A DNA stretch of 7,405 nucleotides from Spirochaetales bacterium (GCA_007121695.1 SKKC01000224.1:1-7405); one strand, 5' to 3'. Positions 1-6,793 are shown, numbered from the stretch's first letter. Notes: generated by a model not told the origin, from the letters alone. A program made the numbers and translations.

Positions 1-18
1 GGCATCTTTTGCCCGTAC

Positions 19-25
19 AGAAGGG
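19..25 (+). promoter_or_regulatory. Ribosome binding site of radC (start-deciding)
   Basis: AGAAGGG lies 4 bases before the ATG at 30 and only 1 base before the ATG at 27. The spacing favours the second ATG of the tandem pair as the start. Confidence 0.5.
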
Positions 26-29
26 CATG

Positions 30-686
30 ATGTACATAAAAGATATGCCGCCTGCGGACAGACCGCGGGAACGGATTGCGACCGCCGGCGCACACGCCCT
101 GTCTGACCGCGAACTGGTGAGCGCGGTGCTCGGGACCGGTATCAAGGGCAAGCGTATAGATCTGCTGGCAGATGAAGTACTCGCCATTCTCGACAGGCTC
201 GGGCGAGACCTGACCTACGAGGACCTGCGCGCCGTGAGCGGGCTTGGAGAGGCGAAGTCGAGCATTCTCTGCGCAGCGTTCGAACTCGCGCGGCGGGTCT
301 ACTCCCCGGACCCGTCCCGCATACGTGTTCCCGCAGATGTGCTGCCTGCGATCCGGCACTACGCGGACCGCAAGCAGGAGCACTTCCTCTCGGTATCGCT
401 CAACGGGGCGCACGAAATCATTGCTGTGCGGGTGGTGTCGGTCGGGCTCGTGAATCGTACGATTGTGCACCCCAGGGAGGTCTTCGCCGATCCGCTGACA
501 GACCGGGCGGCTGCGGTAATAGTGGCCCACAATCACCCGAGCGGGCAGGTGCAACCGAGCATGGAGGACCGGGACGTGACGAGACGGCTCATTTCAGCCG
601 GCGAGACGCTCGGGCTGAAGCTGCTCGATCACGTGGTGTTCAGCGCGCTCGGATACTACAGTTTTCTGGAACACGGGGATCTGTAG
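30..686 (+). CDS. radC: RadC/UPF0758 family JAMM (MPN+) domain protein
   Basis: The 218-residue product has the two-part layout of RadC proteins. An N-terminal helical region contains a helix-hairpin-helix-like stretch (about residues 66-80, LRAVSGLGEAKSSIL). The C-terminal JAMM/MPN+ domain carries the metal-site motif HNHPSG at residues 167-172, the downstream Asp180 in PSMEDRD, and the upstream Glu150 in HPREVF, so all expected zinc ligands are present. The length is normal for the family. RadC was once called a DNA repair protein, but its function is unsettled; the fold suggests a metal-dependent hydrolase. I chose the ATG at 30 because AGAAGGG (19-25) lies 4 bases upstream and because family members start with a short lead into IKDxPxxDRPRER. 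The ATG at 27 is nearly as good. A TTG at 9 would add residues not typical of the family. The frame stays open to the left edge, so a start outside the window cannot be excluded. The gene is co-directional with the ABC gene 53 bases downstream. Confidence 0.9.
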   Translation: MYIKDMPPADRPRERIATAGAHALSDRELVSAVLGTGIKGKRIDLLADEVLAILDRLGRDLTYEDLRAVSGLGEAKSSILCAAFELARRVYSPDPSRIRVPADVLPAIRHYADRKQEHFLSVSLNGAHEIIAVRVVSVGLVNRTIVHPREVFADPLTDRAAAVIVAHNHPSGQVQPSMEDRDVTRRLISAGETLGLKLLDHVVFSALGYYSFLEHGDL

Positions 687-703
687 CAGCCCGGAGGCAG
701 ACA

Positions 704-732
704 CAGACAGCGAGTCGCGTTTCCGGTATTCT
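704..732 (+). promoter_or_regulatory. Possible promoter giving a leaderless ABC transcript
   Basis: CAGACA (704-709, 4 of 6 matches to TTGACA) and TATTCT (727-732, TANNNT form) are separated by 17 bases. Transcription would begin around 738-740, at or next to the start codon. Both boxes are only partial matches, so this is a suggestion supported mainly by the spacing and by the absence of a ribosome binding site. Confidence 0.25.
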
Positions 733-739
733 TGCGGGC

Positions 740-1852
740 ATGGAGCAATCGGGGGCATATCTGGAGCTCAGAAACATCTCGAAGAGCTTTCGGGACGGGC
801 GCGGAAACCGCGTCGAGGCGGTTCACGATCTGTCTTTGCAGGTTCAACGCGGCGAGTTTGTCACGATTATTGGTCCCTCCGGATGCGGAAAGACCACGAC
901 GCTCCGCATGGTGTCCGGCATAGAAGACCCTGACTCGGGCGAGATACTGCTCGAAGGAAAACGCCTGACCGGTGTGTCGCCGCAGGAGCGAAACATGCCC
1001 ATGGTGTTTCAAAGCTACGCGCTGTTTCCACACATGCCTGTCTTCGACAATATCGCCTACGGGCTGCGCATGCGCGGCATGAGTAGCGACGCCATTGCGC
1101 ACGATGTGGCGCTTGCGTCGCAGATGGTCGATCTTGTCGGTGTGGAACACCGCTACCCGGGAGAACTCTCCGGAGGGCAGCAGCAGCGGGTCGCGCTTGC
1201 GAGGGCCCTTGTTCTGAAGCCCCGGATTATTCTCTTCGACGAACCGCTTTCGAACCTGGACCCCCGTCTGCGTACGCAGACCAGGCGCGCGATACGGCGA
1301 GTGCAGGAGCTGCTCGGGATTACCATCATCTATGTTACCCACGACCAGTCGGAAGCCCTGAGTCTCTCCGACAACATCGTTATCATGGACCACGGTAAAA
1401 TAGCGCAGAGCGGTTCACCGGAAACAGTCTACAACAGTCCGGCGTCGCCCTTTGTATCGGACTTCATCGGGAACGCCAACTTCTTCGACGGAGAGGTCTC
1501 GAAAACCGGGGCAAAGACGCTCGAAGTTCACGCTGCCGGGCACACCTTCTCGGTACCCATCGAGCGCTGCGACAGCGGACTCGAAGCGGGGTCGGCTGTC
1601 AGGCTCGCCGTGAAACCGGAGCTCGTCAGCATCAGTCGCGAAAAAAGTCCCTTCGCGGTCACGGTCGACGTAGCGTCCTTCGTCGGGCCCATTACCGAGT
1701 ACAAACTGCAGTTCGAGGTCGACTCATCGGATTCACCGCGCATAATTACCGCGATCGAATCGAACGTCGAAGGCTTTACGACCGTGTACCACGCGGGCGA
1801 ACAGGTCTACATGCACCTCAAGGACGATCAGATCAGGGCGTATCGCGCCTGA
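740..1852 (+). CDS. ABC transporter ATP-binding protein, PotA/FbpC/MalK type
   Basis: The 370-residue cytoplasmic ATPase would power a binding-protein-dependent importer. All nucleotide-binding elements are intact: Walker A GPSGCGKT (45-52), Q-loop Gln91 in VFQSYALFPHM, signature LSGGQQQR (143-150), Walker B IILFDEP (163-169, Glu168 catalytic), D-loop SNLD (171-174) and switch His201 in VTHDQSEA. The C-terminal extension (about 245-370) has the TOBE-type beta-barrel layout, including VKPELVSIS near 291, that marks the spermidine/putrescine, ferric iron and sugar importer subunits. Substrate cannot be read from this subunit. No permease or solute-binding gene is nearby, so it is either an orphan or shared by transporters elsewhere. 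The ATG at 740 puts the usual YLELRNISKSF opening at residues 7-17. No Shine-Dalgarno sequence precedes it, and a -10-like TATTCT sits 7 bases upstream. The 3' end overlaps the convergent Nudix gene by 20 bases. Confidence 0.93.
   Translation: MEQSGAYLELRNISKSFRDGRGNRVEAVHDLSLQVQRGEFVTIIGPSGCGKTTTLRMVSGIEDPDSGEILLEGKRLTGVSPQERNMPMVFQSYALFPHMPVFDNIAYGLRMRGMSSDAIAHDVALASQMVDLVGVEHRYPGELSGGQQQRVALARALVLKPRIILFDEPLSNLDPRLRTQTRRAIRRVQELLGITIIYVTHDQSEALSLSDNIVIMDHGKIAQSGSPETVYNSPASPFVSDFIGNANFFDGEVSKTGAKTLEVHAAGHTFSVPIERCDSGLEAGSAVRLAVKPELVSISREKSPFAVTVDVASFVGPITEYKLQFEVDSSDSPRIITAIESNVEGFTTVYHAGEQVYMHLKDDQIRAYRA
1833..1852. repeat. Imperfect palindrome spanning the convergent gene overlap
   Basis: The overlap of the ABC and Nudix coding ends reads as an inverted repeat: TCAGG-GCG, loop TAT, CGC, a bulged G, then CCTGA. 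This gives eight base pairs with one bulge. The two outer triplets are the TGA stop codons of the two genes on opposite strands. No T-run follows on either side, so it is not a standard intrinsic terminator, but it is the only hairpin I found at the meeting point of the two transcription units. Confidence 0.45.
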
Positions 1853-2267
1853 GGTGCGCCTGCGCCTGTGCCAGCACCCCGCGGACTGCGGGGTAGCGGG
1901 CTTTTGCCCCGGCGTCGGCAAAGCTGAACCAGCCGGCTTCGCGCACTTCCTCCGGCTGCGGGGTGAGTACTCCTGATTCTACGCGTGCAAGAAAGTACAC
2001 GACTTCTTTTGCGTGTCCGTTCGGCAGGGTGTACGACACCGCTTCGCGAAAGCCCGGATCGATACGGACGGCAAGACCGGTCTCTTCGCGTACCTCGCGC
2101 AGCGCGGTTTCCTCGTCGCGTTCGCGTCCTTCAACGTGCCCTTTGGGAAGCCCCCAGTCGCCGTTGTGCTGTTGTATGAGCACACATTCCCAGCCACCGG
2201 CATCGCATTGCCTGACAACGACAGCGCCAGCCGCACGCTCATCGTATTGATGCGATCGGGTGCTCAT
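1833..2267 (-). CDS. Nudix hydrolase, Ap4A hydrolase-like
   Basis: The 144-residue protein contains a complete Nudix box matching GX5EX7REUXEEXGU at residues 43-65 (Gly43, Glu49, Arg57, Glu58, Glu61, Glu62, Gly64), the Mg2+-binding catalytic site for diphosphate bond cleavage. The AAGAVVVR opening near residues 12-19, the WGLPKGHVEG lead into the box, and the later Trp113 in EEVREAGWFSF resemble asymmetric diadenosine tetraphosphate hydrolases of the NUDT2/bacterial Ap4A type. These split Ap4A to ATP and AMP. Nudix substrate calls from sequence are unreliable, so another nucleoside polyphosphate or mRNA-cap-like substrate is possible. Its ATG overlaps the stop of the upstream membrane-protein gene in an ATGA, so translation is probably coupled. 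Its end overlaps the convergent ABC gene by 20 bases. It is the last gene of the minus-strand unit. Confidence 0.9.
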   Translation of the reverse strand: MSTRSHQYDERAAGAVVVRQCDAGGWECVLIQQHNGDWGLPKGHVEGRERDEETALREVREETGLAVRIDPGFREAVSYTLPNGHAKEVVYFLARVESGVLTPQPEEVREAGWFSFADAGAKARYPAVRGVLAQAQAHLRRDTP

Positions 2268-3397
2268 GCCTTCTCGCTCAGGTAACCGGGACTCAGGGCC
2301 AGGTTAATGCGCGCCGCGAGCCCTATCGTCTCGCCGTAGGTAAGACGCCCCACCGGCACGCGCACTCCGATAACTTCGCCGGCGTCGGATCGGGCAGGTT
2401 CGATACCGCGGGCGCGGGTGATATCATCTGCCTGAATATCCGGGAATACCAGGTAGCGTTCGGGGTGATCCGGATTCAGCGACACAACGCAGCGACGGAC
2501 CGTCGTACGGGCCATGGACAGGTGCACGCCCTTCCACCGCGTATCGAGTTCAAATATTTCGTCGTTCAGCAGAAGGTCGAACTCCTGACGCTGGGTCCGG
2601 GTCAGTCGATACAACAGCCGCAGGACACCGGCAGCGACGAGCACGAACAGAACGGTCTGTACTTCACGACTGATCTCAGGCGACAGCGCCCACACGACCA
2701 GCACGAGGCTCAGGACCGACATGAGTCGAAACCGGACGGCACGCCCGAAGGCCCGTGGCCGCCACGTAAGATTCACGACAGTGTCGCTTTCGTACTCGCG
2801 CAACAGCCCTGCCGTGGGGTCGTGAAAGCCCGCGGCCGTCACTGGCGCCGCGACGTACAGTTCAGAATCGTCGCGCTCGGGGTGCCCGGGCAGGCCGACC
2901 CGCTCGGGAAAGTCAGCCGTAATCGGCGTGTCCGTGCCTGCGATGCGAAAGCTGAGCGTACCGCCACCCTGCAGGTGAACCCGCACCGGGACCCGACCCC
3001 GGAAACCCGGCTCACCGACCTCGATATAGTGCACTGACTCGTAGTCCAGCGCGACGGTTGGCATGGCGCGAACGAAGAAGGACTCCTGCATAATAAGCTG
3101 TCCGGCGTCCCGGTCGAACTCCAGGCTCGACGGCGGTCGGGAATCGAAGAGAATGGAAAACCCGAAACACAGGAGCGCAAGCCCCACACCACTCGCAGCC
3201 TGCATCAGGCTCGGCTGGAGAAAGCGGCTCGTTGCGTACAGCCCCGTCATGACCGCGAGAAGGCCCGCTACGACGAAAAAACCTCCGAAGGCCGAATAGG
3301 GCTGTGGCGCGCAGGGCAGCGAGATTGTTCCAGGCGTAGACGCAGCAGGGTCTGGCTCTCGAGCATCAGGTTCTATGATATCCGCTTCGTTGTTCAT
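2264..3397 (-). CDS. Hypothetical membrane protein with duplicated 2-helix plus soluble-domain layout
   Basis: I do not recognise the family of this 377-residue protein. A polar, Pro/Asp/Glu-rich N-terminus (1-33) is followed by two hydrophobic segments (about 36-56 and 64-84) and a soluble region (about 88-220). A second hydrophobic pair (about 223-239 and 246-265) leads into a final soluble region (266-377). Each helix pair leads into a beta-rich segment opening with EFD (93-95 and 272-274), which suggests an internal duplication. The four-helix count predicts both soluble regions and both termini on one side, probably the cytoplasm. There is no signal peptide and there are no obvious catalytic motifs. 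The segments after the helices loosely recall bacterial PH-like membrane-linked domains, but this is inference. The ATG at 3397 has no Shine-Dalgarno upstream. The gene follows ppc after 54 bases and is joined to the Nudix gene by an ATGA overlap. Confidence 0.8.
   Translation of the reverse strand: MNNEADIIEPDAREPDPAASTPGTISLPCAPQPYSAFGGFFVVAGLLAVMTGLYATSRFLQPSLMQAASGVGLALLCFGFSILFDSRPPSSLEFDRDAGQLIMQESFFVRAMPTVALDYESVHYIEVGEPGFRGRVPVRVHLQGGGTLSFRIAGTDTPITADFPERVGLPGHPERDDSELYVAAPVTAAGFHDPTAGLLREYESDTVVNLTWRPRAFGRAVRFRLMSVLSLVLVVWALSPEISREVQTVLFVLVAAGVLRLLYRLTRTQRQEFDLLLNDEIFELDTRWKGVHLSMARTTVRRCVVSLNPDHPERYLVFPDIQADDITRARGIEPARSDAGEVIGVRVPVGRLTYGETIGLAARINLALSPGYLSEKA
2269..2275 (-). promoter_or_regulatory. 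Purine-rich site before the Nudix start
   Basis: GAGAAGG lies inside the last codons of the upstream membrane-protein gene and ends only one base before the Nudix ATG. That is close for an independent ribosome binding site and fits re-initiation by ribosomes finishing the upstream gene at the ATGA overlap. Confidence 0.35.
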
Positions 3398-3407
3398 GGG
3401 CAGGAGC

Positions 3408-3413
3408 AGTATA
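3408..3413 (-). promoter_or_regulatory. Possible -10 box before the membrane-protein gene
   Basis: On the minus strand TATACT (5 of 6 matches to TATAAT) lies in the 54-base gap after ppc. Transcription from it would start near 3401, about 4 bases before the ATG at 3397. I see no good -35 box; TCGCGC at 18-base spacing matches only 3 of 6. The short leader agrees with the missing ribosome binding site. Confidence 0.25.
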
Positions 3414-3457
3414 GACGCAGTCGCCGGGAAAGCGCGACCCCGTGAGACGCGCTATAC
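3409..3457 (-). promoter_or_regulatory. Two competing stems in the ppc-membrane gene gap
   Basis: In the minus-strand RNA, stem A pairs AGCGCG (3453-3448) with CGCGCU (3436-3431) around an 11-base loop and is followed by UU then CCC, a weak terminator-like form. Stem B pairs GUAUAGCGC (3457-3449, starting inside the end of ppc) with GCGuCUAUAC (3418-3409), nine pairs with one bulged U. They share AGCGC, so they cannot form together. Whether either has a role is unknown. Confidence 0.3.
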
Positions 3458-6145
3458 CGCGTTCCGACTCGCATTCACGCTCGCCGCAAGGCTCTTGACA
3501 ATAAGCTTCTCGAAGGTAACCGCCTCGTCGTCGGTGTACTCTGTGTCCCCGACGTCGCGCGAGCGCAGCTTGTCGAGCGCGTAGCGCTGTATCACGAGGG
3601 ACGGAAACACCATCTGCTCGCGGATTTCTATGGACCGGCGCACCACGGGATCGTTCTCGAGCAGGGTCGACTGGCCGGACACACGTTTAATCTCGTGTAT
3701 CGTACGCTGTGCCTCGTCGAACACCATCTTCCACAGATCTCCAAAACGCTCGTCGCGCTGCAGATAATAGGTCAGCGAGAACTGCGTCTTCTGCAGCGCC
3801 TGCATTGCATTCTCGACGAGCGTGCGGAAAAAGAGACTGCGTCCGTACAGGTCGCCAATGTCCTTCTCGCGTCCCGTGCTCCGGAAATACGCGAGACCCG
3901 TACCAAGACCGTAGAAGCCGGGTACGTTCTGCTTCAGCTGGCTCCACGCTCCGACGAAGGGAATGGCCCGAAGATCGGCCAGGCTGAAATCGGCAGTCGC
4001 GCTTCGCGAAGTCGGCCGGCTTCCGATATTCGTCATGCCGTAGTACCTGAGCGGGCTGCATTCGAGCAGGTAGGAAACAAAGTCCGGATGGGCCTTCAGT
4101 TTCAGATACTCCGCGTTGCACTGTGCCGACAGCTCGTCGAGCAGAGCCGTATCCTGAGGGCCGAGTTCGTACACGTCTTCCGGAAAGAGCGCTGCATCGA
4201 CCCCGGCCGAGACGAGTTGCTCCATGTTGTGGGTCGCCGCGGGAGGTGTTCCGTATTTGCTCGAAATCGTCTGCCCCTGTATCGTCAGGTGTATTTCCCG
4301 GCTTTCGATGTTGCGACCGAGGCTTCGATAGAACTTGTGTGTGTTCCCGCCGCCGCGCGCGGGAGGCCCGCCCCTGCCGTCGAAAAATACGACCCGGTAT
4401 CCGTGGCGCCGCGATATTTCTGTGAGTTCCTGTTTGGCGCGGAATATCTTCCAGTTCGCGGTCATGTACCCGCCGTCCTTGGTTCCATCGGAAAAGCCGA
4501 GCATAATGGTCTGTATATCGTTCCGGGTCGCAAGATGCTTGCGATACAGCGGCATGCTGTACAGCCGGTCCATGACATCCCTCGCACGCTCGAGATCGTC
4601 CACCGTTTCGAACAGCGGCACAATGTCCAGGGCGCACCCACCCTCGGACCATCCGGCGGTATGCGCGAGCAGCCAGACCTCCATGACGTTTGCTGCGTTT
4701 CGCGTGTTGCTGATGATGTAGCGATGCACTCCCCGCTCGCCGTTCAGATGCTGTATCGAGCGGGCCGCGCGCAGACTCTGTATGGTGTCCCGACTACCAC
4801 CAGCGTCAAGGTCGTCGAGTATTTCGCGATCGAGCGGAAAGAGATCCGAGAGGTCTTCGATGAGTGCAAGCCGCTCGTCGACTGTCAGATCAGCGTAGGT
4901 GCGGTCCCCTTCGGGCGACGAAAGAACCGGTATCGGGTGCCCCATGTCGCTGCGGTAGCGCGACAGAATGTCGACCAGGGACGCGACAAGACGCTCATGG
5001 ACTCTGCTGTCCTGTCGAATGTCCATAGTTGCGAAATGAAACCCGAAAATCCGAACCCGGTACATGAGTTCGTCTACGAGGTCGCCGTAGAGCCCGCCGT
5101 GGTTCGCGTGTATCTGTTCCCGTAACCGGCGCAGGTCCTCGAGAAAGGCGTCCGCCGAGTCGTAGCCAAGATCGGCCCGGTCTTCGCACCCGGATCCGCT
5201 TTCAGAGTCGCTCCCCGGCGTGACCGTAAAGGGATACAGCGTAAACTCAAGACGCTCGTGTATTGCTTCCACCCGCTCCACGACACCGTCGAAGGTCAAT
5301 CGTCGCAGCAGCTGCTTCATGTCGTGCAGATACAGGGCGAGAATGCTCGCTCGCAGCGTGTGTCCGATCTGCACGGTCAGCTCGCTCGTCACGAAGGGAT
5401 TGCCGTCGCGGTCGCCGCCTGGCCAGAACCCGAGTTCGAGCGGCGAGGCGAATTCAAGCGTGTCCGCATCGTCGAGACCAGTCGCGCCAAGCAGGCGCCG
5501 GTGTATGTCGGGAACAGTGCGATAGAACACGTTCTCCATGAACCAGAGCAGACTCTTCGCTTCGTCGTAGGGAGTCGGCTTCTCCTTGTTCTTGAAGCGC
5601 GTCATGCCCATCTGCAACAGAAGGTCGTGCACGCGACGAATATCATTCCCGTCGAGGGCGTCGCCAAGGTCGGTAATGATTCCGAGAATCTCGTCCGGAT
5701 AAAACTGCGTCGGGTGCGCGGTCAGGACAAGGCGCACCCGGTACTCGCGCAGAAATTCCGCGAGTTCCTGCCGACGCTGTTCGCTTTCGACCCGACTCAG
5801 CAGCTCCCGAAGGCTCCCCGGACCGTCTACGTCGCGTATGCGCTGGTACGACGCGTCCTCGAGCGCGTCAAACAGAACCACCTGCCGCTCGACGAGCTGC
5901 ATGAACTTGAACAGCATATCGGTCTGTTCTTCGGGCCGGGCACCGGTCATCTTCTCGCGGAAAAACCGCTCGACCGCTTCACCGGGCGTTCGGCCACGCT
6001 CGAGCTGGTCGGCCACGAACGCCGAAAAAATCGGCAGCATAAGACCTGCGTCGGTCACCCCTTCAAAGGGAAGCGTCAGGAACATGCCGTTAAAGACATG
6101 ATACTTCATGACCACGCGTTCTTCGAAGGCTCTCAGATTGTCCAT
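3452..6145 (-). CDS. ppc: Phosphoenolpyruvate carboxylase, divergent type
   Basis: The 897-residue cytoplasmic enzyme adds bicarbonate to PEP to give oxaloacetate and phosphate, refilling the citric acid cycle. Landmarks run in the expected order: LTAHPTQ (141-147, catalytic His144, like E. coli His138), WPGGDRDGNP (241-250), DIRQDS (375-380), PLFET (510-514, Glu513 metal ligand), GFSDGTKDGG (550-559, Asp553 metal ligand), DGRGGPPARGGG (589-600, Arg591 and Arg597), LRAIPFVGAWSQ (725-736) and the C-terminal SRNAV with Asn895. Length is normal (E. coli 883). Compared with E. coli, HPTE is HPTQ, His579 is Asp589, and the aspartate-site Lys773 is Ser713. Residues 310-320 form a Ser/Gly/acidic-rich stretch that looks like a surface loop. 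The ATG at 6145 is preceded by GGAG 6 bases upstream and begins 3 bases after the hydrolase stop, so the two are probably co-transcribed. Confidence 0.96.
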   Translation of the reverse strand: MDNLRAFEERVVMKYHVFNGMFLTLPFEGVTDAGLMLPIFSAFVADQLERGRTPGEAVERFFREKMTGARPEEQTDMLFKFMQLVERQVVLFDALEDASYQRIRDVDGPGSLRELLSRVESEQRRQELAEFLREYRVRLVLTAHPTQFYPDEILGIITDLGDALDGNDIRRVHDLLLQMGMTRFKNKEKPTPYDEAKSLLWFMENVFYRTVPDIHRRLLGATGLDDADTLEFASPLELGFWPGGDRDGNPFVTSELTVQIGHTLRASILALYLHDMKQLLRRLTFDGVVERVEAIHERLEFTLYPFTVTPGSDSESGSGCEDRADLGYDSADAFLEDLRRLREQIHANHGGLYGDLVDELMYRVRIFGFHFATMDIRQDSRVHERLVASLVDILSRYRSDMGHPIPVLSSPEGDRTYADLTVDERLALIEDLSDLFPLDREILDDLDAGGSRDTIQSLRAARSIQHLNGERGVHRYIISNTRNAANVMEVWLLAHTAGWSEGGCALDIVPLFETVDDLERARDVMDRLYSMPLYRKHLATRNDIQTIMLGFSDGTKDGGYMTANWKIFRAKQELTEISRRHGYRVVFFDGRGGPPARGGGNTHKFYRSLGRNIESREIHLTIQGQTISSKYGTPPAATHNMEQLVSAGVDAALFPEDVYELGPQDTALLDELSAQCNAEYLKLKAHPDFVSYLLECSPLRYYGMTNIGSRPTSRSATADFSLADLRAIPFVGAWSQLKQNVPGFYGLGTGLAYFRSTGREKDIGDLYGRSLFFRTLVENAMQALQKTQFSLTYYLQRDERFGDLWKMVFDEAQRTIHEIKRVSGQSTLLENDPVVRRSIEIREQMVFPSLVIQRYALDKLRSRDVGDTEYTDDEAVTFEKLIVKSLAASVNASRNAV

Positions 6146-6148
6146 GTG

Positions 6149-6793
6149 TTACTCCGGAAGATAGCGCAGGTACCAGTCGATCGCGTGTGCAGCGACCTGG
6201 GCAAGAGCCCCTTCCTCTTCGAACAGATGCGATGCGTCCGGTACAATGCGAAGATCCTTCGTCCCTGCAAGCTGTTCCATGGCCCGTTCGTTGTACTGAC
6301 GGATCTGATAGTCGAACCCTCCCACAACGAGTAGACTCGGCACCTTCACGCGTTTCAGGTCGCTCAGGACCAGATCGGGCCGTCCGCCGCGGCTGACCAT
6401 CGCCCGCACGTCGTCCCTGCCTGTGGTAATGACCTTGAACGCGGCTGCACTGCCGGTGCTCGCGCCGAAGTATCCGACCGGCAAGGTCGACGCCCAGGAT
6501 TCGCCCCGCACCCAGTCAGTCGTCGCGGCGAGGCGCCCCGCCATGAGCCCGATATCGAATCGATTATCGGGGTCTTCGTCTTCCTCTGCAGTGAGAAGAT
6601 CAAACAGAACCGAGCCTATACCCGCATCGGACAGTTCCTGCGCGACAAAGCGGTTTCGCGGGCTCATGCGGCTCGATCCGGTGCCATGCGAAAAAATAAC
6701 GACGCCGATCGCATTATCCGGGAGAAACAGGCTTCCGGGCAGCCGGACACTGCCCAGACCTATTTCGATGTCCCGTGACGAGTCATCGCTCAT
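6149..6793 (-). CDS. Alpha/beta hydrolase, dienelactone hydrolase-like
   Basis: The 214-residue single-domain protein has a full serine hydrolase triad by position: nucleophile Ser112 in GYFGASTGS (107-115), Asp161 in VVGGFDYQ and His189 in PDASHLFEE. An oxyanion-side HG motif lies at 36-37 within IFSHGTGSSRMSPRNRFVAQ. The SSRxSPRN, FDLLT and SRGGRPDL stretches match the dienelactone hydrolase-like proteins often found beside, or fused to, a phosphoribosyltransferase; none is visible here. The natural substrate of that group is unknown, so I give no reaction beyond ester or related hydrolysis. There is no signal peptide, so it is probably cytoplasmic. The frame stays open upstream to 6958, but that extension is Arg-rich and lies inside pncA. 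The ATG at 6793 overlaps the pncA stop as ATGA and starts the family's normal N-terminus. ppc follows after 3 bases. Confidence 0.88.
   Translation of the reverse strand: MSDDSSRDIEIGLGSVRLPGSLFLPDNAIGVVIFSHGTGSSRMSPRNRFVAQELSDAGIGSVLFDLLTAEEDEDPDNRFDIGLMAGRLAATTDWVRGESWASTLPVGYFGASTGSAAAFKVITTGRDDVRAMVSRGGRPDLVLSDLKRVKVPSLLVVGGFDYQIRQYNERAMEQLAGTKDLRIVPDASHLFEEEGALAQVAAHAIDWYLRYLPE
6152..6155 (-). promoter_or_regulatory. Ribosome binding site of ppc
   Basis: GGAG, within CCGGAG, is spaced 6 bases from the ppc ATG and lies in the final codons of the upstream hydrolase gene. It is the clearest Shine-Dalgarno sequence in the minus-strand unit and supports the ATG at 6145. Confidence 0.6.

Noticed and set aside
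1..29. Upstream TTG start at 9 for radC
   Set aside because: It has no ribosome binding site in view and adds residues ahead of the conserved family N-terminus; tandem ATGs at 27 and 30 follow AGAAGGG.
687..739. Terminator between radC and the ABC gene
   Set aside because: No stem followed by a T-run is present in the 53-base gap, so read-through from radC is likely.
656..1393. 245-codon open frame on the minus strand opposite the ABC gene
   Set aside because: It is antisense to an ABC ATPase with all motifs intact. Its His/Arg-rich translation has no recognisable motif.
2465..3037. 190-codon open frame on the plus strand opposite the membrane-protein gene
   Set aside because: The minus frame has four well-formed hydrophobic segments and is coupled to its neighbour by ATGA, while the plus frame is polar, featureless and His/Arg/Gln-rich.
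3695..5125. 476-codon open frame on the plus strand opposite ppc
   Set aside because: It lies wholly antisense to a clear PEP carboxylase, shows no recognisable domain and has the composition of a mirrored frame. GC-rich codon bias on one strand commonly keeps an opposite frame free of stops.
5258..6334. 358-codon open frame on the plus strand opposite the ppc start and hydrolase end
   Set aside because: Antisense shadow of two well-supported genes, with no family resemblance and no ribosome binding site I could see.
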